Source: Cenococcum geophilum 1.58 (Eukaryota > Ascomycota > Dothideomycetes > Gloniales > Gloniaceae). Taken from it: a DNA stretch of 64,000 nt. Below the pieces are notes generated by a model. That model saw only the letters and a program-made list of their open reading frames with translations, did not search any database and was not told the DNA's origin. Location of the stretch: contig KV748212.1 of NCBI GenBank assembly GCA_001692895.1, positions 1,114,428 through 1,178,427 on the forward strand, in the 5' to 3' direction. This document shows, piece by piece, positions 1 to 12,090 of this stretch. Each line of letters starts with the position of its first letter. Position 1 is the stretch's first letter. The translations under genes and the position numbers were made by a program.

Positions 1-441
1 CGTCCTTCCTATCTCCTCTCTTACCTATCTCCTTATTAGATACTATCTATATTGCTATATTAACCAATAAATCCCTTAGTGGGGACTAGGGAGGGGTATT
101 AGAGCACCTTTAGCTCTTATAAGGAAGAAGAAAAGAAGAGAGGAAGGTATAAAGGAGGGAGCATTTATAGACGGGAGGAGGCCTATAAATAGGAGATTAG
201 GTAGCTATAATATAGATATTAATATTACTCGGCTAATACGTACCGGACGCCCCTCCGTCCTTCCTGTCTCCTTTTTTACCTGTTTTCTCGTCAGATACTA
301 TCTATATTACTACGTCGACTAATAAATCCCTTAGTGGAGACTAGGGAGGAGTATTAGAGTACCTCTAGCTCTTATAAGGAAGAAGAAAAGAAGAGAGGAA
401 GGTATAGAGAAGGGAGTATTTATAGATGGAAGGAGGTCCTA
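1..441. repeat. 255-bp tandem module, about 1.7 copies
   Basis: The start of the unit (CGTCCTTCCT) occurs at 1 and again at 256, giving a 255-bp period. The second copy stops near 441, where Helitron-1 begins. Each unit carries two short inverted repeats, one around the segment reading CCCTTAGTGGGGACTAGGGA and one AGAGC/GCTCT pair just after it. The same module recurs at 28648-29204 and 35441-35703, again directly beside a Helitron at the same junction. No coding potential is seen. The array probably continues leftwards outside the window. Confidence 0.85.
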
Positions 442-518
442 TAAGTATATAATTTAGTAAGTACTAATAAGTATAAGATTCTCGTACAAGATAGGCTTAA
501 TTGCTTACTAAAATACGG

Positions 519-562
519 GGTATCTCTGTTACTATAGTGGCTACTACAGTAATAGAGACGCC
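519..562. repeat. 44-bp palindrome near the Helitron-1 3' end
   Basis: Two 22-base arms (519-540 and 541-562) are inverted copies with almost no loop. They differ at five positions, all transitions. The same palindrome lies at 35789-35832 in Helitron-2. Its place, roughly 80-120 bases inside the 3' end of the element, suggests a subterminal hairpin. Canonical Helitron hairpins are shorter and closer to the end, so the role is inferred. Confidence 0.75.
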
Positions 563-1549
563 TTAAATATTTAATGTAACCGACTACTAAGGCTGTTGAT
601 AAGTAAAAGGTAGGCTACCGATATAGTGCAAATAATGTAGTTATTAATATCGTTTATAGCCTGTTTTTGCTTTTAGTATACGCGTAAATCGTTCTTATAT
701 TTGGCGTAGAGCTAGTTATAGGTAGTAAGCTAATTTAGGTCTAGCTTTGCTATTAATATAGCCGTAGGTAGTGTATCCCTTAGTATAGGCCAACTTAGTA
801 GTTCTAGCTTAGAAGATTGTCTTTTTTCTTAAATAGGTCGATATACTGCTATACCTTATTAGTTTTAGCTATATCTTAGATAATAAAGAACTATTAAATC
901 TAATCGGATGGCTTATTAAGGATAAGGATAATTTTTAATTTGGTAGAGGTTATGATTTTTAGAATTTAATAGGTTAGGAAGGGTCTAGGTTAAAGTCCAG
1001 CTAGCGTCTTAGTAGAACTTTATTTAGACGTTCCGAACTTTTAATTTAATTTATTAGTTTATTTATTAGTTAGGTTTTATTACGGGGAGTATAATTAATA
1101 ACCCCTACTAATAGCTCTAACTATGTCTAATTTTTAATTTTTAAATTAGCAGATCTATAGGTAATAGTTATTTTAAGTAGCTTTAGGTGCGGTATATATA
1201 AAATCTTAACTATAGTGTAGAGAAGTTATAGCTGCTAATATGCGGTCCTAAGTAGTATGTATTCTTAGAGGTCACATAACTCCTTATATAAGTAATATTT
1301 CCGCCCTTCTAAAAAAAATTCTAAAAATTCTAAAAATCGATTAATGCTATAGATAGCAGCAATATTAATCCGGTAATACTGCTAATTCTCCCTATACACT
1401 ATTGTATATATATTTAATAGCTCTAGAAGCGGTAAGAAGGTAGGACGGATAGGGGGGTTAAAATTTAGAAAATTAGATTTCGCGGTTAAGCTATTTAAAA
1501 GTAAAAAAACTAAGACAAATGCTGTATTCTCCGCTTACCTTTAAGCTAG

Positions 1550-4169
1550 TATATAATTTCCTAATTAGGAAAAGTTGTTTACGAGTAGTTACTGCTACCT
1601 CCGTACAAAATCTTCTTATTATACCTCTTTAGTCTTACTTATAGATAACTAAAATTGTTTTATATTAAACCTACATTTAAATATAAGCCCTAAAAGCTTC
1701 TTGACTTATAAGATTGCTATATAGGTTAGCCCGGCTGTCTTATCTTTTTCCTTAATATTTAGAACCACCCGGTTAAGTATTAGGCCTTAGCTTTTATATA
1801 CGGTAAGAGCAAAAGCTAAAGTAATTGGAAATTAATGCTGTAAGTAAGAGCCTTTTATACCCTCCTATTTATAAAGTACGGAAAATATAGGGACGACTTT
1901 CTTACTATCCTGCTAAGTGAATAGGGTAGGTCCGTTATACTCATCTACTATAATTAGTAGTAACTAAAGCTGATCCTTTTTAATATCCGCGTGTCCCTTT
2001 TATATAATATCTTTAACTATACTAATAGTACCGTTTACTAAGCCTAGTTTAACCTAGATATTCTATATTAGTATTACTTTCGCGCTAATATATAGGGCTA
2101 GATTCTCTATAGTATTATACTAATTAGGAGTAACTTTCCGTATACCTATACTAGTGTTAACTAACTTAATAGCCACCACTAGCTGTAAAAGGTCGTGAAG
2201 CTAAATAGCGTTATACTTACCTATAGCAGCGTGTGTTCTATATAGCCGAATTACATTATTAAAGCCCGTAACCTTATTAGTGGATAGGCCCTACTTATAC
2301 CTAGTTAAAAGAAGCTTTTAGGTTAAATCACTTATAGAATTATTACATAGCTTTATAAGGGCGGTCCTAAATATAAAGCTCTTAGCGTTATTACCGCCCT
2401 GCCGTATAACTTAATCTAGGATAGCTATTCGGTCGATCGCCTTATAGGCTCCCTTTCTATAGCTGGCGAGCTCTAACGGCCTAGCAGGTAGATTACTGTA
2501 TAAGGCCGCCTAACCTATAGGGGGAAGCTAATGGAAATTGCCTACTAGTAAGATGTTTAAGCCTCTAAAGTAGTTGTTATTACGCGTAGGGTAAATCTAA
2601 TGGAGGCGGTGATTAATCTAGGCTAGATATACTTGCCCAATTATAGATTTCTCATTAAAGATAAGGTAGTAAATATCCTTAAAAGCTTGTTATAGAGGCG
2701 TAAGACTGGTAGTAGGCAATTTCTTAAACGGATAATTTACTGGCAACCTTAATAGATTATATATAGTTCTGCCGTTAATACTAAAGGCAGCTACCCTAGT
2801 AGAGGCAGCTTAAGCTAATGGTAATAGCTTACTATTAGCCCTTGCTATATTATAGAGTGTAGTAGAGAGGATAGTAATAAGATACAATTTGCCGGTTCCT
2901 GCCTCTCTATTAACGTTAATCCGCAGTAGGGGGGGGCTAAGGCCCGCTTAGATCTGCCTGTAGTAATTAACTATAATATTATAGATATAACGCTAACCTG
3001 GTTATAAGGAGGACGGAGTTGCTATTTAGGATAGGCGGCTTTATAGTAGAGGCTGTAGCCGTGCTTCTTGCCAATAAGTCCTCTTATTAAGCTGCGGGTA
3101 CGTACCCTAATGCGTACTCTAGTTATAGTTATAATTAAGCTCCCTACCACCAAGCCTATTAGGATCCTTAATTTTAACTCTATTAGTATTTTAAACGCGG
3201 GCATATAGGGCCTTAAAGGACTAGTATAGCTCTAAGTTGTTTACGAAATCGCCCTTAAACTTATTAATATTATTAGCAGTTTTATAACCTTCCTCTAGTT
3301 TCTAATTATAGAAGTAGTTGGGTAGGTGCTAATAAGAGTTAATATAAGCCTAATAGGAAGCTATATAATTAGGGGCCCCGAATTTATTAGTATAAGTAGC
3401 CACTTCCTTATACTCCCTCTACGGATGATAAAGAATAAGCTTTATATGGCAGAACTTAGGATACTACGGATAAGAACGATCGCCGTTATATCGCGGAAAG
3501 TATAATATAACTCAAGGCCTTACTCTTAGCCGATGCTTATAAGTAGAGTAATTAAAATAGAGTAGAAAATTAAGGAAAGTAACGTCCTTTACCCTATCTA
3601 GGCGGCGCTTATATTTCTTATAGTTAGATAGTCTATACCCTCTTAGTTGCCTATTATTAAGCTTATATATAGCGCTTTAATTATCCTCCTAGTGGTAGTT
3701 TAAAGTTACTATATTCCTAAAGCCTTTATAAAGGGGAATATTAAAAAGTAGATAGTATACCTTCTACGCTAACTAATTGTATTTAGTAATAAGCTTGTTT
3801 ATAAACCTGGCTACGACCGAACTAAAGGCATAAAGGCTATTAGCGTGCGGCTATACTAATTGGAGTAACTTCTAGTAGGAAGTTAACTTCTTCTCTTCCT
3901 TACTGTAATACTTGCCTATATAGTTAACTATTACTAATACACTTATAGCGGGTGACGTATTAATATTCGCTATCTACGCTAATATTATAGCTATATTATA
4001 ACTATTAAGAAGCTTATTATTACGCTATAGATAAAACGTCTAGTAATATAGATTTTAATTCTTTAATACAGCGGCCTTATTACGGAGAGACCGTAGAAAA
4101 TAGAAGCGGCACTCCTTTACTTTAGTGGAGCCTTTCTTTAATCTTAAGCAGTAAGATTTAGTGTAATTG
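1550..4169 (-). pseudogene. Helitron-1 Pif1-like helicase half of RepHel (RIP-degraded)
   Basis: Minus-strand translation gives a Pif1-family superfamily 1 helicase. In order it shows a GTGK-type Walker A near 2870-2900, a block reading STRVAAFSINGRTI near 2775-2800, a Walker B/Q block ILLVGNFHQLPPIG near 2510-2555, the VKLGLVNGTISIVKDIIY segment near 2010-2060, and the C-terminal ATP-site block near 1640-1850. In Helitrons this domain unwinds DNA during rolling-circle transposition. Many in-frame stops are present, mostly TAG or TAA where tryptophan or glutamine is expected, as RIP produces. The gene is physically separated from its Rep half by Gypsy-B1. The start and end of this part are approximate. 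Confidence 0.8.
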
Positions 4170-4174
4170 CGGTG

Positions 4175-4599
4175 TGTAACGGAACCTTGTAGTAAGAACT
4201 ACGATGGGCTCGTTATTGGGCTAGGTGTGTAGGAAATGTAAGTATAAAAGTCAACAACGTAATAATAACTGGTGGAGTGGTTGCCTAATAGATTAACTCT
4301 AATTGTATTCTAAGAATTACTATAAGGAAGGAACTATCTAGATAGGGATTAAGGGTCCTTAAATATATAACCGTACTCCTATAAAATCCTTCTTATACAT
4401 AATATACGTCTTATATATAAGGTATATAAGTTCCTTCCGTTTCCCTTATTTAATACGTAGTATATTATATAACCTTAGTTACTATTCCTCATTATATAGT
4501 TCTATCGGCTCTATCTTAGACCGTGCCTAGGTTAACCAACTAGCTTCTTCCAACTCTTCCCTAAGTAGTCGTAATATTGTACTTAAAGCGTCCGTAACA
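4175..4599 (-). repeat. Gypsy-B1 LTR (3' LTR in element orientation)
   Basis: A 425-bp LTR. On the plus strand it opens TGTAACGGAACC and closes CGTCCGTAACA, so the ends are short inverted repeats. It matches 11661-12085, the two Gypsy-B2 LTRs and the Gypsy-B3 5' LTR. Confidence 0.9.
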
Positions 4600-7500
4600 C
4601 TATCTCCCTCCTCTTTATCTTCGTCCTTAAAGATTTCTAATATCTCTAAGTTATTTACTAGAGGTATAATATCCGTCTAATTAATTTAGTTAATATTATT
4701 GCTTATTATACCTAAAGTAATTTCTTCTTTATACGCCTAACGTCGTGCTCGCACTATCGCAGTAATATTATCTCTTAGTGAGATTATACCGTCTCTATAT
4801 TCTCGCTGTTTAAAAGAGAGGTTAGTTTATATTACATTAGTGAACCCATTATTGCGATAACCGTTCTCTTACTCGAAGTATACTAAAGCGAATATTTGTT
4901 TATCCTGCGACGTTCGCTTTATATCTAATACTAAATATACGCGATCTATTACTTTTAATAGTCGTCTAGTTCCCTAATTAATTTATCTTCGGGTCTTATA
5001 TTTAATCTACTACTACGCGGCTAGATAGTAAACTGTTTTAAGCCCTTACTAAATTAGAACGTTCTCGGGACGCTAAATAGAAGGCTCTAAATACTTATAT
5101 CGCGGTATCTGCTTATTTACTCCGTCTTAAGAAAGTGTATAAGAAGGTGCGTTTTAAGGAGTAGAAACTTATAAAATAGGGTTTATAGGAACTTAGTAAT
5201 AAAAGAACGGATTCTCCTCTAATAGAGAAGGAAATAGATCTAAGTAGCTCGGCAACTGCTCTTCTTAGGTCCCCCTTAGGTGGTTTATTTTTTAGCAATC
5301 CTTCTTTATTAATACTGCCTGACCTAATTTCTTCCGATACTCCTATACCTTTCCTATAACATTTTTTAAATTCTCTAGTAGTTCCTAGGTAGTCTTAGTA
5401 TAGCCTATCTACTTAACCTCGTACTATATTTTATCGTTAATGTCCTTATAATTAACAATCTTTAAAACTTACTATTTGTCTTCTTCCTATCCTCTATACG
5501 TGTCTACTTTATAAATTAATAGCTTAATATTTCCGTATACTGGTTCTAGCATTGCAATATACTATATAGGATAGATCTTTATTTTAGCTGGTAAGTTCAA
5601 CTTAAACGTAACCGGTGAAATCCTTTACTTAATTTTAAAAGGTCCTAGTCTAACGTAGTCTAACTTCTTACTTAGTCGTTAACTCTTAAAATTTTTATAT
5701 AGTAGCTATACTTTGTCTCCCTCCTTAAGATCTAGTCCCTTAAATCTCTTAGCGTTATAGTACCTTTTTATTCTCTGCTATACTGTCTTTACTGTTTCCG
5801 TAAGGTTTTTATAAAGATTTATTAATATCTTTATTCTTTATTTAGCTATACTACTTATCTTCTTTACTTACTATAGTAATAATAATGTCCTTAGCTCGTA
5901 TCCATAATTCGCTTTAAATAGTAATATGCCCATTCCTTCCTATAGTGTTGCATTATATACAAACTATATAACTAGTAACAATAATACCTAATTATTCTAT
6001 GCGTAATTAATATAGTGCCTTAGATACTACTTTAGTGTCTAGTTTAGTCTTTCTATCTAACTGTCTGTCTGCGGATAATATATAGTAGAAGTTGCTACTT
6101 TAACTCCTTATTCCGCTAAAAATACCTCCTAAAATACTACTACGAATCTTAGATCTCTATCCGATATAATCTTACTTAATACTCCATATTTTATAAACAC
6201 TTCCTTAATATAGATTCTAGCGACATCTTCTGCTAATATCTCTTCTATATAGGCTATAAAGTATCCCTACTTCGTAAGCTTGTCTACTATTACTAAGATC
6301 GTATTATAATCTTATCTAGTAATAGGATCTCTTAACTTTAGTAACTTAATAATAAAGTCCTATAATATAACCTCCTATAGTCTTTCTAGTATTTTAATAG
6401 GTTGTAGCCCTCCGTATAGCTTATGCCTCATTAGTTTATTTCTTTAGTAATTTAGATATTCCTTTATAACTTTCCTTACTAAGCCTTAGATTCTATTAAT
6501 AATATACTCTTTTTAGAGTCTTAACACTAAGCCTATAGCTCCATTATGTCCTTAAGTCATTCCCTTATAGAAATCTTCTATAAATTACTCTGCTATGCTC
6601 TTTGGGATATACGTCGCTTCTTAATTCTTATATATATCCATCTATAGATCTTCTAGTTATGCTTTTAGAATTCTTTATACCCAAAAGCTCCCTAGTGTCT
6701 CGTAAACTCTATCTAACTCTTTTTAAGTTACTATAATCTTCGGATAATTATATCTAATTAATCCGTCTATATCCTTTTGTAGTAAAGCCCCTAATAGCTT
6801 CTCGTTATTTTATAGTTTAGCCTTTTAACTTAGAGTATCTACTCGCGTATTATCTGTACCCTTAGTATACTAAATCTTAAAATAGTATTCTGTAAGTATC
6901 TCTGCCCATCTAACCTATCTTTAGTTAAGTTCCTTTATTATTAGGAATCCTATTAGGTTCTTATAATCCGTCTTAANTATAAATANTTTNTCNNTNCCTT
7001 ATAANAATGCTNTTTATTNCNTTANTNCTNTAACTATACCTAATAACTCCTTATTATAGATGTTATAGTTTAACTCTAGTAGTATTATCTTCTAACTATA
7101 ATACGCCACTAGGTGCTATCTATCTTAATATTTTTATATAAAGCATACCCCTAGTATATAGTCTAATACGTCTATTTTTACAACCGTTTCTAGACCTAGT
7201 TAATAGATCTTAAGAACTGGCTCCTAAGTAAATAACTCCTTAACTTTCTTAAAGAGTTCCTATTATTCCTTTCCCTATACCTATAGTTCTTCTTTCTTTG
7301 TTAATTGCGTAAATGGCTTAATATTTTTTTTTAACTATTGCGCTATAAACCTTCTGCAGTAATTGCAAAACCCTAGAAATAATCTTAATTACGTAATATT
7401 TTCTAGTTCCTACCAATTTACTATAGCCTTAATCTTCTTTAGATCTATACTAAGTTGGCCTAGTTTAATAATAAATCTAATAAAATCGGTCTTCCTGGTA

Positions 7501-10500
7501 AAGAACTTGCATTTTTTAATTACTACTAGCATCTGTTCTTCCTATAGTCTCCTTAAAACCCATTTAACGTATTCCCCGTATTCTTCCTTAGTTATTAAGT
7601 AGATAATAATGTCGTTAAAATATACTATAACAAATTTATCTAAGTATTCTCTTAATACGTTATTAATACGCTTCTAAAACGTTGCTAGTACATTTATAAG
7701 CCCAAATTATATAACTAATAGTTCGTACAGTCCTTCCTTTAATTTAAAAGCTGCCTTCTATTTATTGCCTTCCTTAATTCTAATCTAATAGTACGCCTAT
7801 TTTAGATCTATCTTTATAAAGATTTATACGCTACCTATCCTATCTTAAATTTCGCTAATTAAGGGTAAATAATACATATTCTTCCTAGTAATGCTATTTA
7901 ACTACCTATAGTCAATACACAGCCTTAGTTTACTATTCTTCTTTAGTACGAATAGTACTGGATAACCTACTAATAACTATAATGGTCTAATATATCCTTT
8001 TTATAGATTTTCTTAGATAAACTCTTTTAGTGCTCTACCTTCTTCTTTAGTAAGCTTATAGATTAGAAAGAACCTTAGACTTATTTCTGGTTCCAATTCT
8101 ATCTTATAGTCCCATACTATATACTCTAACAGCCTTTTACTTTTTAGTGACTATAGTTTCTTACTATATTTATAGTATCTTTTTGGTATATAACTTAGTC
8201 CCTTTTCTATTTCTTTGTAGGTTACTCCTATTTAGTACTATACTAACTTAGCTTATTATAGCATTTTACGTTATTAAGTATCCCTAATATCGACCTAACC
8301 TATAACCTAATTAATCCTTAGATTGTATTCCTGTAACTAAGGCATTCCTAATACTGCCTTATTATTCCCTAATAGTAATATATTAAAAGACATCTCAATT
8401 TATCTCCCTTTAATAGTTAACTAAATAGGTCCTATTTTAAGATTAATAATCCCTCTTTTATAGGCTATTAGATCTCCTAAAATTGTAACTAATAGGTAAG
8501 GTTCCTCCTTTTATCTGTAAGGTAATCCCATTCTCTTAACTGCTATTAGTAAGATATAGTTCCTTATTGCTCCACTATCTATTAGCGCTTTAAACTGCTA
8601 ATCTTACCATTTAACTTATAGATTTAGGTGTTATCCTTAAATTCCTTTAAGGGTCTAAGGCTCTACCACTAGCTCCCTTTAGTCCCGTAGGCCTCTACTT
8701 TTCCCAACTATTAGCTACTTAATCCTATTTATACTTAGTCTATCTTAGGCCAATACTTAGTTCGCTTTTTATCCTTAATATACTATAAACACATATTCTC
8801 TAAGCATTCCTACCACTATTATCCGTTTAGGCATTCTTCCGTAAGGAATCTTCTTAGTTAAAGTATTAAGTCTCCTAACTCCTAAACTTCTACTAGATAC
8901 TAACTATGTATATACTTAGCGTTTCTGTACTTTTACTCTTCTATTAGCTAATATATTCTTATAGGGTATTTCTAATTCTTTTTTTTTTAGATTCTTATGC
9001 ATTTTATATACGTTATCTATACATACGATCTATAATAGCGTATAGTATGCTAGGTGCTTTAGGTTAACTCTTAGCTCGTCTTCATCCCTAAGTTTAAACT
9101 TCTATCATACTAATCTAAACGTTGCGACTTTATTCGCAGGCACTAAGATACGTCTTTTACTTCTCCAGTCCTCTAAACGCTCCTCTAGATCCTTTAACGT
9201 TATAATTAAGGCTCCTTTAATATAATTTATAGCCTTTTCCGTAATTAGGTAGTTTTAGATAACTTTTTCATCTAGCCACATATAGAAATCTTCCTACTTA
9301 TCATTATGCCTTTGCCTATACCACTTTTGGTATAGCTGCTAGAGTATATACGGCTTATCTATAAGGAAGTATCTTCTTATTACTATATTATAATAGCCCT
9401 TTATATATCGTTCTTCGAACCTAGTAGGAATTCCTAAATCCTCTTTATTTTCCAGTTTAGTAAGCTACTTAGCTCTTAGTATACCTGCTCTTAGCTTATT
9501 AGTAATTCTTCGTACTAGTGCTTAATCCCTTATACGTCCCAATATGCTAGATCTCTTATCTGGTTTCTTTTCTTGCTATAAGGTAATTCTTGCTCTAAAC
9601 TCCTCTATAGTTTCTTTCTTTTCGCGTCTTATAAGTAGATCCTTAAAGTCTTCTTACTTCTTAATCTTAGTATTAGTCTTCCGATCTTTAGGCTAAACAC
9701 TATATTCCCCTAATAAGTCTTCTGGGTCTATATATCTATCTCCTAGTCTAGTTACTATTTATATTACAGATTCTCTAATCTTTTTAATGGTCCTTATTTG
9801 TATTTCAAAGTCTTAGTTTCTTAGGATTCTTAATCCCAAGCTTGCTTCTAACTTAAGCTTAGCTCTAGCCTTAGGTATTCTTATCTCGTCTTAAGAGTCT
9901 TAAATCTTACTTATCTTATCTTAAGAGTCTTATGCCTGTAGGAAACTTTATCCCAAGCTTATTTATATATCTTTAAACTAAGCTACTACTCTGCTCTATT
10001 AGTTTTCGTTCATTATAGGTCCTTAAGCTTACCTTATCTTATCTTAAGAATCTTAGTCGTCTCTTATCTTATCTTAAGAATCTTAAGCCTTTAGCCTTTT
10101 GCCTTTATTAAGTGCCGAAGTGGTTTACTATCCTACTTTTCTTACGTCTCGTAAAGCGATAGACATTATGTCTAGTGGGGTCTCAATCCCTACTAATATT
10201 CCCTATTCTATAGTGGAATCATCCTCTACCTCTTATATAACATTTCTAAGGTCTATATATTCCTAGTAAACCGCCTTTATTGCCTTATCGTTATAGAATA
10301 TTTCGCCTATGTTAAAATTATCGTCCTTAATATCCGATCTGCGAACTGGTTTATTAGTTTCTCTATACTCTATAGATTTGGGCTCCTATAGCCAATAGCT
10401 TATACCATACTTAGCGTCTTTATAAATTCGGTATGCGTTATTACAACAAAACGCAAAACTTCTAATTAAATACTCTTTTGTTCCTTATAGTATACTATTA

Positions 10501-11660
10501 TCCCTCTATATATGTGTGTCCTCTACTATTAGTCTAGTTCCCTTTATTACATAGTAACTCTAACCATCTTTATAATCCCTTGCAAAGTGACCTTATTTTC
10601 TATAATTTATGCAAGCTCCTTTTTTAAACTATTAACTTTGCTATAGAGTCCGCCTAAACGTCTTCTGCTGCTAAGATCCCTGGTTTAGCCTCTGCTCCTT
10701 AGTCCTATAATTACTAAATCCTTAACCTCTAGGTTTCTATAGTCTTTTACTCCATCTCTTATAGGCTTCTTTAGTACTACTTAGGTCTATTAGCTCTGCG
10801 CCGTACTATAGTTTCTAACTTAGCTTTGGTTGTTGCGTGCTCTACGCCTTATATAACTATAGAACTCTATCCTAACCCTTCTTAGCCTGTTCCCTTTAGT
10901 AGATCTGATTATTAATCTTAATTACTTAATCTATTAGTTCCCTTAGGGTGTCCGTATCTTCTATTAGGATAATCGCGTCCTAGACTTTAGCCTTAAGTCC
11001 TTATTTATACTGTGCTATAAGCGCCCTATTATTCTACTTAACTTATATCGCTAGCGTCTAGAACTATATTATATATTTAATTGCTAAGGTTTGTTATATA
11101 ATATCTTAAAGTTTTCTTTCCGCTATAGTTATTAATTCTGGATCTCTAAATATTTATATAAGTCGTTCTGCGAATCCCTCCTAACTTAAGAATATAAATC
11201 GTACGTCCTAATTAGTGGTCGTCATTCTATTTATTTATATCTCTATAAAATAAGGTTTAAACCACTCTAGTGCTCTTCCTAATAAAAATAGTCCCGCGTA
11301 GGCTATTCGATCTATAGGTATTAGTAGCTTCGCCCCTTTCTATAAAACCTTAAAGTATATTTACGTAAGGAATCCTTTAAGCTTTAACCTCTCTCCTAAG
11401 AATCTCTTAATAGATAGTAACTTAACCTTTACTACTCCAATCCTATTAACCCTCTCTTCTAATGCTGCATTATTAGCTGTTAACTAGTTAATTACCTCTT
11501 ATAGTTGTCCAACCGTTATAGGTTGCTATAAGTTAGTGTCTGCCATACTGGTATTACCTGACCTTAAAGTAGTTACCGCCGTTAATAGCGTTATAGTGGC
11601 TGCTTTTGGTGGCATATTATTTAACTTTCTATATTTAATACTATAACTAGGTAGTAATTA

Positions 11661-12085
11661 TATAACGGAACCTTATAGCAAGAACTACGATGGGCTCGTT
11701 ATTAGGCTAGGTGTATAGGAAATGCAAGTATAAAAGTTAACAACGTAATAACAACTGGTGGAGTGGTTGCCTAATAGATTAACTCTAATTATATTCTAAG
11801 AATTACTACAAGGAAGGAACTATCTAGGTAGGGACTAAGGGTCCTTAAATACACAACCGTACTCCTATAAAATCCTTCTTATACGTAATATACGTCTTAT
11901 ACGTAAGGTACGTAAGTTCCTTCCGTTCCCCTTATTTAATATATAGCATATTATATGACCTTGGTTACCATTCCTTATTACATAGTTCTATCGGCTCCAT
12001 CCTAGACCGTGCCTAAGTTAACCAACTAGCTTCTTCTAACTCTTCCCCAAGTAGTCGTAACATCGTACTTAAAGCGTCCGTAACA
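11661..12085 (-). repeat. Gypsy-B1 LTR (5' LTR in element orientation)
   Basis: A 425-bp partner of 4175-4599 and equal in length. Differences are almost all C/T or G/A. It is followed by the target duplication CGGTG at 12086-12090, where Helitron-1 sequence resumes. Confidence 0.9.
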
Positions 12086-12090
12086 CGGTG

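Larger units (their letters stand above)
4175..12085 (-). mobile_element. Gypsy-B1, full-length LTR retrotransposon fossil (Ty3/Gypsy, chromodomain type)
   Basis: A 7911-bp element with two 425-bp LTRs (4175-4599 and 11661-12085) and a 5-bp target duplication, CGGTG, at 4170-4174 and 12086-12090. It lies on the minus strand inside Helitron-1; Helitron-2 near 39790 shows the unoccupied site. Parts read on the minus strand are gag from about 11615, a zinc knuckle near 10575-10625, aspartic protease near 8560-8600, reverse transcriptase near 7600-8000, RNase H near 7000-7300, integrase near 5850-6600 and a chromodomain-like tail near 5380-5500. Structurally whole but thoroughly broken, with dozens of breaks. 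The LTR pair differs almost only by transitions, so most decay is RIP rather than age. It contains ambiguous bases at about 6976-7030. Confidence 0.9.
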
